A DNA stretch of 64,000 nucleotides, taken from the NCBI RefSeq assembly GCF_005146945.1, contig NZ_SWMS01000004.1:326628-390627 (forward strand). Direction: 5' to 3'. Origin of the DNA: Prauserella endophytica (GTDB lineage Bacteria; Actinomycetota; Actinomycetes; Mycobacteriales; Pseudonocardiaceae). Below, one piece after another: positions 46,679 to 53,987 of this stretch (its first letter is position 1; each line of letters begins with the position of its first letter). The notes under the pieces were generated by a model that did no database searches, had not been told where the DNA came from, and was given only the letters and a program-made list of their open reading frames with translations. Both the position numbers and the translations under genes were made by a program.

Positions 46679-47514
46679 CCGGCCACCCGCACGGTGGTGG
46701 TGGCGCCCCAGATCGCCAGGCTGAGGAAGAAGTCGAGCACGCTGATCGCGACGATCGCCGTGCGCACGGCCCGGCCGACTGCCACGCCGACCCCCGCGGG
46801 TCCTCCACTCGCGCGGAAGCCGTAGTAGCAGTGGGTGAGCACCACGACGACGCTGAACAGCAGCACCTTGCCGAACGACCACAGCACGTCCTCTGGCGGC
46901 AGGAACAGCTCGAAGTAGTGGTCGTAGGTGCCCTCCGACTGGCCGAATGACCACACCGTGATCTGGCGCGACGCGACGTAGGAACTGAGCAGCCCGATGG
47001 CGTAGAGCGGGATGATCGCCACGAACCCGGCGATGATCCGTGTGGTCACGAGGTACGGCACGCTCGGCACACCCATCACCTCGAGCGCGTCGATCTCCTC
47101 GGATATCCGCATCGCGCCGAGCTGTGCGGTGAACCCGCAGCCGACCGTCGCGGACAAGGCGAGCCCCGCCACGAGCGGCGCGATCTCGCGCGTGTTGAAG
47201 TAGGCGGAGATGAATCCGGCGAACGCGGCGGTTCCCACCTGGCTGAGCGCGGTGTAGCCCTGCATGCCAACGACCACGCCGGTGAACATGGTCATGCCGA
47301 TCATCACGCCGACCGTGCCGCCGATCACGGCGAGCGCCCCGCTGCCGAAACTCACCTCGGCGAGCAGGCGGACGATCTCGCGGACGTAGCGGCGCAGCGC
47401 GCGCGGGATCCACGCGATCGCGCGCAGGAAGAACAGGATCGCGTCGCCGAGGGTGTCGAGGAAGCGGAACCGGCGGTCCACCGACTCCAGTACCCGGTTG
47501 GGGCTGCTCACCAT
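46675..47514 (-). CDS. yrbEB: MlaE/YrbE-family permease, second (YrbEB)
   Basis: A 279-residue integral membrane permease of the Mce lipid importer. It has an N-terminal amphipathic region (RRFRFLDTLGDAILFFLRAIAW), five or so membrane helices, and the conserved cytoplasmic block GAMRISEEIDALEVMGVPSVPYLV, which contacts the Mce ATPase (Mkl/MceG, not in this window). It works as a heterodimer with the preceding YrbEA. The gap between the two is 7 bp. Confidence 0.95.
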   Translation of the reverse strand: MVSSPNRVLESVDRRFRFLDTLGDAILFFLRAIAWIPRALRRYVREIVRLLAEVSFGSGALAVIGGTVGVMIGMTMFTGVVVGMQGYTALSQVGTAAFAGFISAYFNTREIAPLVAGLALSATVGCGFTAQLGAMRISEEIDALEVMGVPSVPYLVTTRIIAGFVAIIPLYAIGLLSSYVASRQITVWSFGQSEGTYDHYFELFLPPEDVLWSFGKVLLFSVVVVLTHCYYGFRASGGPAGVGVAVGRAVRTAIVAISVLDFFLSLAIWGATTTVRVAG

Positions 47515-47521
47515 GAGTGGA

Positions 47522-48298
47522 TCACATTCCCTTCGGCGGCACGAGTTGCAGGTACAGCGCGGTGAGCACCACGTTGGTGAGGAACAGCAGCAGGAAAGTG
47601 ATCACCACCGACTGGTTCACGGCGTCGCCGACGCCCTTCGGCCCGGCCGCGGGGTTGAGCCCCCGGTAGGCGGCCACCACGCCGGCGATGAAGCCGAAGA
47701 TCAGCGCCTTCAGCTCGCTGATCCACAGGTCCGGAAGCTGCGCCAGCGCCGAGAAGCTGGCGAGGTAGGCGCCGGGGGTGCCGTCCTGCATGACGACGTT
47801 GAAGAAGTAGCCGCCCAGCACGCCGACGACGCTGACCATGCCGTTGAGGAACACCGCCACGGCCATCGCGGCCAGCACCCTCGGCACGATGAGCCGCTGG
47901 ATGGGGGAGACCCCGAGCACCTCCATGGCGTCGATCTCCTCGCGGATGGTGCGCGAGCCGAGGTCGGCGCACATCGCCGAGCCGCCGGCGCCCGCGATCA
48001 GCAGGGCCGTGACGATGGGGCTGGCCTGCTGGATGATCGCGAGCACGCTCGCCGCGCCGGTGAACGACTGCGCGCCGATCTGGTTGGTCAGCGAGCCCAC
48101 GTGCAGCGCGATCACGCCGCCGAAGGGGATCGCGACCAGCGCCGTCGGCAGGATCGACACGCTCGCGATGAACCAGAACTGCTGCACGAACTCGCGGAAC
48201 TGGAACGGACGCCGGGGCAGGTAGCGCAGGACGTCCAGGGCCAGCGCGTAGAGCCGGCCTGTCTGCCGGATCGCGGCGGCGCCGGGGAAAGACGTCAT
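47522..48298 (-). CDS. yrbEA: MlaE/YrbE-family permease, first (YrbEA)
   Basis: A 258-residue membrane permease, first gene of the mce operon. It has conserved helices (FIASVSILPTALVAIPFGGVIALHVG) and the ATPase-coupling motif LGSRTIREEIDAMEVLGVSPIQRLIVPRVLA. ATG 48298 has GGAG about 8 nt upstream on the minus strand. Together with YrbEB and the six Mce proteins it should import lipid substrates such as sterols or fatty acids; the substrate is not predictable. Confidence 0.95.
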   Translation of the reverse strand: MTSFPGAAAIRQTGRLYALALDVLRYLPRRPFQFREFVQQFWFIASVSILPTALVAIPFGGVIALHVGSLTNQIGAQSFTGAASVLAIIQQASPIVTALLIAGAGGSAMCADLGSRTIREEIDAMEVLGVSPIQRLIVPRVLAAMAVAVFLNGMVSVVGVLGGYFFNVVMQDGTPGAYLASFSALAQLPDLWISELKALIFGFIAGVVAAYRGLNPAAGPKGVGDAVNQSVVITFLLLFLTNVVLTALYLQLVPPKGM

Positions 48299-48341
48299 CG
48301 GCGTGCTCCAGGAATTGCGTTCTCATTCTTCTCGCGTTTAT

Positions 48342-48353
48342 TACCGGTCGGTA
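48342..48353. promoter_or_regulatory. candidate TetR-type site upstream of the mce operon
   Basis: Short palindrome TACCG-GT-CGGTA in an AT-rich patch (TTTATTACCGGTCGGTACG) 44 nt before yrbEA. The AT content and symmetry suggest a TetR-family operator overlapping the promoter; mce operons are often under TetR or GntR repressors. No regulator gene adjoins. Confidence 0.35.
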
Positions 48354-48605
48354 CGTTAATCAGGGCCCGTGTGCTCGGGCAAGGCAGATCGCGGCATCCG
48401 CCGGTCACGTCCTGGTAACCGGGGAAAAATTGTCGCCAACGGATAGATTTTCGCGCTGGGTTTGTGCTCTGATGCGCAAAACTCCCGGCGTGCCGAAAGG
48501 GGCATCGTGTGCTGCTCCGAACGGCGCAGCTTGTGGTGACATGACAGGAGAATCCTCACCTTTGCGACACCTGTGACAAGAAACCGAGGCCGGTTTCACG
48601 GACCG
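48354..48605. other. intergenic region between mce operon and secreted-protein gene
   Basis: The 387 bp between the divergent starts at 48298 and 48686 contain no gene I can support. Apart from the palindrome at 48342 and the promoter at 48606, only scattered AT-rich stretches (GGGGAAAAATTGTC; GGATAGATTTTCGC) are visible, compatible with mce promoter sequences on the minus strand. Confidence 0.4.
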
Positions 48606-48634
48606 TTGCCGAGCCTTGGGTGCGCTCGTAACAT
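48606..48634 (+). promoter_or_regulatory. promoter of the secreted-protein gene
   Basis: TTGCCG (48606-48611), 17-nt spacer, TAACAT (48629-48634). The predicted start near 48641 leaves a 5' leader of about 45 nt before ATG 48686. Confidence 0.55.
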
Positions 48635-48685
48635 ACTCGCCAGTAGCGTGCTGGACCGCAAACTCACGAAATGGAGTTCTGCCCT

Positions 48686-49345
48686 ATGTCACGTCGTTCT
48701 CTGGCAAATTCGGGTGGTGTTCGAAGAAGGGGTTTCACCACCGTTTTCCGGGCGGCCGGGGTCGCCGCCGCCGTGCTGGTGGCCACGGTGCTCGGTGCCA
48801 CGCCGGCCTCCGCGGCGACGTTCACCGTGAACTACCCCGTGACCGGTGAGTCCGTGGTCGCCAAGACGGGGAGCACGCTGGAACTCGGTCCCGGCACACT
48901 GTCCACAACGGTCACCACCCGCACCGGCGGCGCCGACCTGACGGGCACGCTCCAGCTGCCGCCGTCGCAGGCGAGTTTTTCCATGGCCGGGTTCATCCCC
49001 GTACGCGCCACCGTGACGATCATCCCGACGACTCCGGTCACGGGCACGCTCGTGCAGGGTGTGGTGAACGCGCACGCCGAGGCGTACATCCAGCTCAGCA
49101 ACATCTGGGTCGCGGGCGTGTTCTACACGCCGGTGGGCAAGGAATGCCGCACGGAACAGCCGGTGTCGATCGACATGGTGTCGGAGAACAACTTCACCGT
49201 TTTCAACGGCGGCACCGTTTCCGGCACCTACACGATTCCGGACTTCGACAACTGCACGATCTTCTCGTGGCTGCTCAGCTCGCTGGTCTCCGGACCGGAC
49301 AACACGATCAGCCTCGACCTCGGCAGGCCGGTCACGCAGACCTGA
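48686..49345 (+). CDS. secreted protein sharing its C-terminal domain with the DUF6801 protein
   Basis: A 219-residue exported protein of unknown function. The signal peptide has AGVAAAVLVATVLGATPASA-A. The mature domain has a beta-rich pattern; the part from about residue 85 onward (LQLPPSQASFSMAGFIP, CRTEQPVSIDMVSEN, GGTVSGTYTIPDFDNCT, LVSGPDN) aligns by eye with the C-terminal domain of the DUF6801 protein at 49818-51170 (CRTESPVVIDMVGSY, GGTVG, FTIPPFTGCG, LVSGPGN). Two cysteines of the domain are conserved in both. ATG 48686 has GGAG upstream. It is divergent from the mce operon and convergent with the DUF6801 genes; co-evolution with mce is possible but unproven. Confidence 0.8.
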   Translation: MSRRSLANSGGVRRRGFTTVFRAAGVAAAVLVATVLGATPASAATFTVNYPVTGESVVAKTGSTLELGPGTLSTTVTTRTGGADLTGTLQLPPSQASFSMAGFIPVRATVTIIPTTPVTGTLVQGVVNAHAEAYIQLSNIWVAGVFYTPVGKECRTEQPVSIDMVSENNFTVFNGGTVSGTYTIPDFDNCTIFSWLLSSLVSGPDNTISLDLGRPVTQT

Positions 49346-49360
49346 GCCATAACGCCGATG

Positions 49361-49397
49361 TCGCCGCCGTCCCCTGGCACACCGGGGGCGGCGGCGA
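49361..49397 (+). terminator. terminator of the secreted-protein gene
   Basis: Arms 49361-49374 (TCGCCGCCGTCCCC) and 49384-49397 (GGGGGCGGCGGCGA) with one G-U pair and a 9-nt loop, 16 nt after the stop; followed by TTC only. Confidence 0.6.
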
Positions 49398-49410
49398 TTC
49401 GCTTGCCGGT

Positions 49411-49475
49411 CAGTCGACGGGGGCGACCCGGATGAGGTTGCCGCCGGGTATCGGCGATCACGAATGTCCTGCCGA
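49411..49475 (-). pseudogene. tail remnant of an NHL/SMP-30-type beta-propeller gene
   Basis: On the minus strand, FVIADT in one frame and, after an apparent one-base insertion, GGNLIRVAPVD-stop in the next read as the final blade of an NHL-repeat or SMP-30-like protein (IADTGGNLIRV). Only about 65 bp remain. Identification rests on a short motif and is tentative. Confidence 0.35.
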
Positions 49476-49625
49476 ATGAGGGTGGGTGCGACCCTGCGCG
49501 GGCACGGCCTCGAAGGCGTGCGGCAGCTGCTGCCCTTCGGCGCCACGGTCACCGTTCTCGACCCGCCGGCGGCCCGCGCCCGTCTGAACGAACCGGCACT
49601 GGAAACCGCCCACCACGACGACTGA
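49476..49625 (+). pseudogene. C-terminal remnant of a WYL-domain regulator
   Basis: A 49-codon open frame reading LRGHGLEGVRQLLPFGATV, then TVLDPPAARARLNE. The pattern 'G.....LLPFGA.V.VL.PP..R.RL' resembles the last strand and helix of WYL-domain (YafY-like) transcription regulators. There is no upstream domain and no RBS, so it is read as a gene fragment. It adjoins the NHL-like remnant, marking decayed DNA. Confidence 0.4.
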
Positions 49626-49642
49626 TGCCGGATGCCCGACCG

Positions 49643-49809
49643 CAGTGAGGGCCACCTTCACTGCGTTGAACGCAGGCAGGGTGGCCTTCACTGCGCCCGC
49701 CCCGTCTCCCACCGCCACCCAAACGGAGGCGCTGCGCGCCGCTGCGTCTGGTTCCACGCAGGCAGGGCCACCTTCACTGCGTTGAACGCAGGCAGGGCCA
49801 CCTTCACTG
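49643..49809. repeat. family A element, copy 5, compound with a family B element
   Basis: First A unit 49643-49693 (CAGTGAGGGCC..., spacer TTGAA, right arm CGCAGGCAGGG...). Then the B element: core about 49694-49724 (slightly diverged CCCCGTCTCCCACC) with hairpin GGCGC-TGC-GCGCC. Then a second A-like stretch 49757-49809 in which two CGCAGGCAGGGCC units lie head-to-tail rather than inverted. Fills the gap before the convergent DUF6801 gene. Confidence 0.88.
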
Positions 49810-49817
49810 CGGTGGGC

Positions 49818-51170
49818 TCAGCGGACGGTGGTCAGCGTCATCGTGGCCTGGTTTCCGGGGCCGGAGACCAGGCCGGTCACCAACGGGTCGAGGGACTCCG
49901 TGACGCCACAGCCGGTGAACGGCGGGATGGTGAAGCCGCGGTGTCGCTCCTCGGGGGCGTTCGGGTCGGTGCCGACGGTGCCGCCGCTGGTGATGATGTA
50001 GCTGCCGACCATGTCGATGACCACGGGCGACTCGGTGCGGCAGTGCGGGCCGACGTCGAGCGGGACGCCGTTCACGAGCACCTCGCTGATTCGCAGGATC
50101 ACCTCGCTGTGCGCGTCGAGCGTGCTGGCGGGGTTCGGTCCGGAGACCGAGAGAATGCTGCCGCCTGCGTCCTCCGCGGGCAGGAACTCGGCCTTGCCCG
50201 TGGTGGGCATGAAGCCGAACGCGTTGAACGGCGTGCTCGCGGGCGGCAGCGCGACGTTGCCGGTGACGGTCGGCGGCGGGATGAACTGCCCGCCGTTGAC
50301 CATCATTCCCGGTCCGAGGTCGAAGGCGGTGTTGAGTTTCGCGATCGTCGACTCACCGAGGATGAACTGCGGCGCGATCAGCACGGCCGGCGCAGGCTCG
50401 TCGACCCCGCCCGCGATGCCGGGCAGCCCGGCGTCGGCGGCCTGCGCCTGCCGTCGCGCTTCCGGGCCGGCCGGACCGCCATGGTCACCGGGATCGGCCG
50501 GCCCCTCGCCGTCCGGGGCCTCGGCGGAACCCGGTGGTACGACGAGGATCTCGCCGAGCAGCGGTTCCTGGCCTGGCTCGGGTGAGCACGTCAGCCGCAG
50601 CGGTGCGTCCGTGCTCGGGGTGCCGTCCGCGAGCTTCGGGGTCAGCGTGGGCAGCGGCGCCTCGGCGTAGATCGCGAGCGCGACGCCCACCGTGGTCGTC
50701 GCGACCGGTGGGACCGGCGCCGACGCCGCCAGGGTCACGGGCCCCGCATCGGGAAGCGGAGCGTCCGGCAGTGTCAGCTCCACCTGCACCGGGGTGGCCG
50801 CGGCGCCCTCGGTGACGGTGAGGGTCACCACCGCGGTGCCGCCGATCGCGGCGGGCTCGCCGAGCGGCGCGAGCGCCCGCCACGTCTCCTCCGGCAACGT
50901 GAGCGCCGCCTCGAACGGCTCCAGTGACACCGGGTCGCCGACGGCGACGCTCTCCGGCAGCGGCCTGGTGCTGATCGACATCGTCAACGGCCTGCTGCCC
51001 ACGGGCTCCGGGAATGCGCAGGTGTAGCCGAGGTCCTTCACCAGCCGCTCCGGCTGCCTCGCCGGTGCCGGTCCCGCGCCGGCGAGCCCGCCGTTGAGCC
51101 CGGCGGCCAGCAGCAGGAGCGCGGCGGCGACGGCGATCTTGCGGCTGCCTCGGCGAAGGTTGTGGAGCAC
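49818..51170 (-). CDS. secreted DUF6801 protein with extra C-terminal domain
   Basis: A 450-residue exported protein with a signal peptide (KIAVAAALLLLAAGLNGGLAGA). Residues about 35-170 form a DUF6801-like domain (LGYTCAFPEPVGSRPLTMSI; LPEETWRALAPLG; TVTLTVTEGAA). A Pro/Gly-rich linker follows (about 225-260), then a C-terminal domain shared with the secreted protein at 48686-49345. GTG 51170 has GAGGTGA 5 nt upstream. The function of DUF6801 is unknown to me; the family is exported and common in actinomycetes. Confidence 0.78.
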   Translation of the reverse strand: MLHNLRRGSRKIAVAAALLLLAAGLNGGLAGAGPAPARQPERLVKDLGYTCAFPEPVGSRPLTMSISTRPLPESVAVGDPVSLEPFEAALTLPEETWRALAPLGEPAAIGGTAVVTLTVTEGAAATPVQVELTLPDAPLPDAGPVTLAASAPVPPVATTTVGVALAIYAEAPLPTLTPKLADGTPSTDAPLRLTCSPEPGQEPLLGEILVVPPGSAEAPDGEGPADPGDHGGPAGPEARRQAQAADAGLPGIAGGVDEPAPAVLIAPQFILGESTIAKLNTAFDLGPGMMVNGGQFIPPPTVTGNVALPPASTPFNAFGFMPTTGKAEFLPAEDAGGSILSVSGPNPASTLDAHSEVILRISEVLVNGVPLDVGPHCRTESPVVIDMVGSYIITSGGTVGTDPNAPEERHRGFTIPPFTGCGVTESLDPLVTGLVSGPGNQATMTLTTVR

Positions 51171-51210
51171 GTGGTCACCTCGATGTGGAAGACGGGCCGG
51201 ACGCGGGCAA

Positions 51211-51246
51211 GACCGGTCCGATCACCGCGCGGTGATCGGACCGGTC
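51211..51246 (-). terminator. perfect 16-bp hairpin between the DUF6801-type genes
   Basis: Arms 51211-51226 (starts GACCGGTCCGATC) and 51231-51246, loop GCGC, exactly complementary. It lies 21 nt past the end of the 51267-51908 gene on the minus strand. Confidence 0.75.
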
Positions 51247-51266
51247 CGTGCCGGTGCCGATGGCCG

Positions 51267-51908
51267 TCAGGAGACGGTCATGTTCGGCGAGAAGGCGGTG
51301 TTCTGCGGGCTGGTGGTGTCGAGGAAGCACTCGAACGTCTCCGGGCCCTGCCACTCCGGTGTCGCGTTGTAGTAGTGGAAGTCCAGTGACGCCGCGAAGT
51401 AGTCGCCCATGTTGGCGGAGAGGACGCCGGGCGAGCCCGCGGTGATGGTCGGGACCACCGTGCTGCCGACCTGCTCGGCGATCACGGGGAAGTCGGCGGG
51501 CGGGTCGGGGATGAACTGTTCGGCGACGGAGAGATCACCGATGTCGACCGTGCCCGGGCTGCCGTTGGTGAGGTCGACGGAGCCGTCGGCCGTGCCGCGG
51601 ACGCCGTCGATCCCGGCGACGTAGTAGAGCAGTTCGACGACGTTCTGCGGCACCGTCGCGGTGGCGACGATGTCGTAGGGCATGAACTGGCTGTTGGCGG
51701 GAACCGAGTCGGGGGCCTTGAACTCGATCTGCACGTCCAGGTAGTCGAACCCGATCACGGGGTACGAGCATTCGTAGCGCAGGGTCTGGCTCGAGTAGGT
51801 CACGTCCGCGGCCGCCTGTGCCGAGCCCGCCCCGACGAAGCCGGAGATGGCGGCTACTAATCCCATTGTGGCTACACTGGCCACGAGGTCCCTGATTCTT
51901 CGCCCCAT
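51267..51908 (-). CDS. secreted DUF6801-like protein
   Basis: A 213-residue exported protein. Signal peptide MGRRIRDLVASVATMG...GSAQA-A (cleavage near residue 32). The mature part begins ADVTYSSQTLRYECSYPVIGFDYLDVQIEF, the same 'Y-C-x-x-P' opening strand as the DUF6801 domain next door, and ends ETFECFLDTTSPQNTAFSPNMTV, with two cysteines likely paired. ATG 51908 has AGGAG about 9 nt upstream. Promoter TTGTTC-N17-TAATCT lies about 90 nt upstream on the minus strand. Own terminator, so an independent unit. Confidence 0.78.
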   Translation of the reverse strand: MGRRIRDLVASVATMGLVAAISGFVGAGSAQAAADVTYSSQTLRYECSYPVIGFDYLDVQIEFKAPDSVPANSQFMPYDIVATATVPQNVVELLYYVAGIDGVRGTADGSVDLTNGSPGTVDIGDLSVAEQFIPDPPADFPVIAEQVGSTVVPTITAGSPGVLSANMGDYFAASLDFHYYNATPEWQGPETFECFLDTTSPQNTAFSPNMTVS

Positions 51909-51999
51909 TGCTGAAATCTCCTTAGTGGCAGTTCTCTCCTACGGTGCAGTGCATTTCTGGATTGCTGTGGACGCCGACCCGCTGCGGCTACCAGCGAGT

Positions 52000-52028
52000 A
52001 GATTAAATGCATGTTGCAGGGTGAACAA
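52000..52028 (-). promoter_or_regulatory. promoter of the DUF6801-like gene
   Basis: On the minus strand: TTGTTC (52028-52023), 17-nt spacer, TAATCT (52005-52000), giving a leader of about 85 nt. The rest of the 285-bp divergent gap to the RCC1 gene shows AT-rich stretches but no gene. Confidence 0.5.
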
Positions 52029-52193
52029 GGCGTAGACCCGGAACTTGTCACCGGAAATAAAACGTCACACCAAACCTTTGTCACGAAATTATGAGAATGA
52101 CACGTCGAATTAGTTCCGGCTAGTGTTCGGCAACCCTCGCGGTTATCGTCGCACGCGTTCGGAGATTGTGGGCGCGGGTGATGCGGAGGGTTC

Positions 52194-53198
52194 GTGAGGG
52201 GAGTGATCGCCGGACGGCGCGGGCGGAGGATCGCCAAGGCGTTCGCGGGCCTGCTGCTCGCGGGCCTGCTTGGCGTGACCGCGTCGGCCGCGGCGGCGCC
52301 GGGCGGCCCGGCGCCGGTTCGCGCCGGGCAGCCCTCGACGGCGCAGGGCGGCGTCGGCACAGCCGCCTCGGGGGCGGTGCAGGTGTGGGTGACGAGCGTG
52401 ACCAACCCCATCCCGCCCGAGCTGTCCTCCGGCGTCGCCGAGGTCGCGGTCGGCGGCGTGCATTTCCTGGCGCGCAAGGAGGACGGTGGCGTCCACGCCG
52501 TCGGCACGCGGTACTACGTGCGGGATCTCTACGGGGAGAAGGTGGTGCCGCGGCAGGCGCAGGGGGCCAGCGCCATCGCGGCGGGCTGGGGACACAGCCT
52601 CGCCGTGGTCGGCGGCGGTGTGGTCGCGTGGGGCAACGACTGGTTCGGCCAGACCGACGTCCCGGCGGCGGCCCGCTCCGGCGTGGTCGACGTGTCCTCG
52701 CTGGCGTTCCACAGCCTCGCGCTGAAGTCCGACGGCAGCGTGGTGAGCTGGGGCCTGCGCGACGACGTGCCTCCCGAGGCGTCCTCGGGGGTCACCGCGA
52801 TCGCCGCCGGAGGGGATTTCAACCTCGCGCTGAAGAACGGCGGCGTGGTGGCGTGGGGCGTCAACACCGTCGGGCAGACGGACGTGCCTCCCGAGGCGCG
52901 GTCCGGCGTCGTGGCGATCTCCGCGGGCTGGAGCACCGCGCTGGCGCTGAAGTCCGACGGCAGCGTGGTCGCGTGGGGCAGCAACAAGTTCGGCCGCGCG
53001 ACCCCGCCCGCCGCGACGGCGTCCGGCATCGTCGCCATCTCGGCCGGCTGGCAGCACAACGTCGCGCTGACCGAGACGGGCCGTGTGCTCGGCTGGGGCT
53101 ACAACCGCGAGACCGTGCTGTCGTTCCCCGCCGCCACATGGGGCTCGGGCGTGCAGGACGTCGTCGCTGGCGACCGCTACACGGTGGCGATCAGGTGA
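52194..53198 (+). CDS. secreted RCC1-repeat beta-propeller protein
   Basis: A 334-residue exported protein with an Ala-rich signal peptide (AKAFAGLLLAGLLGVTASAAA). The mature part is built of about six to seven RCC1-type blades of about 38-40 residues, each with the pattern 'V.AIAAG...LALK.DGSVVAWG.N..GQTDVPP.A.SGV' (for example VVAWGNDWFGQTDVP, VVAWGVNTVGQTDVP, VVAWGSNKFGRATPP). A secreted seven-blade propeller is likely a binding module; ligand unknown. GTG 52194 has GGAGG 4 nt upstream; GTG 52203 is possible. Its 3' end overlaps the convergent nitroreductase gene by 8 bp. Confidence 0.87.
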   Translation: MRGVIAGRRGRRIAKAFAGLLLAGLLGVTASAAAAPGGPAPVRAGQPSTAQGGVGTAASGAVQVWVTSVTNPIPPELSSGVAEVAVGGVHFLARKEDGGVHAVGTRYYVRDLYGEKVVPRQAQGASAIAAGWGHSLAVVGGGVVAWGNDWFGQTDVPAAARSGVVDVSSLAFHSLALKSDGSVVSWGLRDDVPPEASSGVTAIAAGGDFNLALKNGGVVAWGVNTVGQTDVPPEARSGVVAISAGWSTALALKSDGSVVAWGSNKFGRATPPAATASGIVAISAGWQHNVALTETGRVLGWGYNRETVLSFPAATWGSGVQDVVAGDRYTVAIR

Positions 53199-53913
53199 GC
53201 TGGGTGGCCGCGTGCCCCGCCGCGAAGAGCATGGTGGGGATCTCGGTCTCGGTGACGCCGAGCAGCGTGCCCAGCGCCGCGTCGTCGAACCCGGCGACGG
53301 CGCAGCACGCGAGCCCGAGCGCGGTGCCGACGAGGTAGAGGTTCTGCACCGCGACGCCGGTGTCGACGTGCAGCGTCCGGTAGTGCCGCAGCGGGTACTT
53401 GTCGAACGCCACGTCCAGCCGCGCGGTCAGCGCCAGCGACACCGCGGCCCTCGGGATGAACTCCGGCTGCAGGTACACGTGTTCGAGCGCGGGCACCGGG
53501 TCGGCGTCGCTCAGCTCAACCAGCTCGTGCGAGACGGCCTCGTAGCGGTAGACGCCGGGGTCGATCTGCTCGGCCCTGCGGACGACGAGGTAGGCGCGCA
53601 GGATGTCGAGGCCGCCCGCGCTCGGCGCCATGCCCAGCGGGTAGTCGGCGACGCCGAACGCGGGCACGAACCGCTGCACGCCAACGGAGAAGCGCAGCCA
53701 CGCGCTCAGCGCGGTCAGCTGGAGGTCACGGTCGGCGTAGGCGTACGACGAGCGGCGCCGGGCCAGCGTCGCCACCAGGTCGGCCTGTGGCGGGTGGACG
53801 TCCGGGAGCGGGAACCGGCGACCGTGCGGCAGCGGCCGCGCGGAGTCCGGACTCTGGGAGTTCAGCAGCCGGTGCACCGCCAAGGCACGCTCGGTGGTCT
53901 CGCGGCCGCCCAT
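53191..53913 (-). CDS. SagB-type nitroreductase-family protein
   Basis: A 240-residue FMN-dependent nitroreductase-fold protein of the SagB group (FPLPDVHPPQADLVATLARRRSSYAYADRDLQLTALSAWLRFSVGV; APSAGGLDILRAYLVVRR; YPLRHYRTLHVDTGVAVQNLYLVGTALGLACCAVAGFDD). SagB enzymes oxidise thiazolines and oxazolines in peptide natural products, but no cyclodehydratase or precursor peptide is visible here, so a general oxidoreductase role is equally likely. ATG 53913 fits GGAGG 5 nt upstream. Tail-to-tail overlap with the RCC1 gene. Confidence 0.8.
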   Translation of the reverse strand: MGGRETTERALAVHRLLNSQSPDSARPLPHGRRFPLPDVHPPQADLVATLARRRSSYAYADRDLQLTALSAWLRFSVGVQRFVPAFGVADYPLGMAPSAGGLDILRAYLVVRRAEQIDPGVYRYEAVSHELVELSDADPVPALEHVYLQPEFIPRAAVSLALTARLDVAFDKYPLRHYRTLHVDTGVAVQNLYLVGTALGLACCAVAGFDDAALGTLLGVTETEIPTMLFAAGHAATQLT

Positions 53914-53987
53914 CGACACCTCCGGACCCGGCTCCTGTCACCTGTATGGACCATCGCATGGTAACCCGTCCGAGTGAGCTCCGGTTT

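Noticed and set aside
48472..48576. 34-codon ORF (starts MRKTPGVPKGASC) between the mce operon and the secreted-protein gene
   Set aside because: No RBS and no second copy here; it could be part of another dispersed repeat but nothing in this window supports it as a gene.
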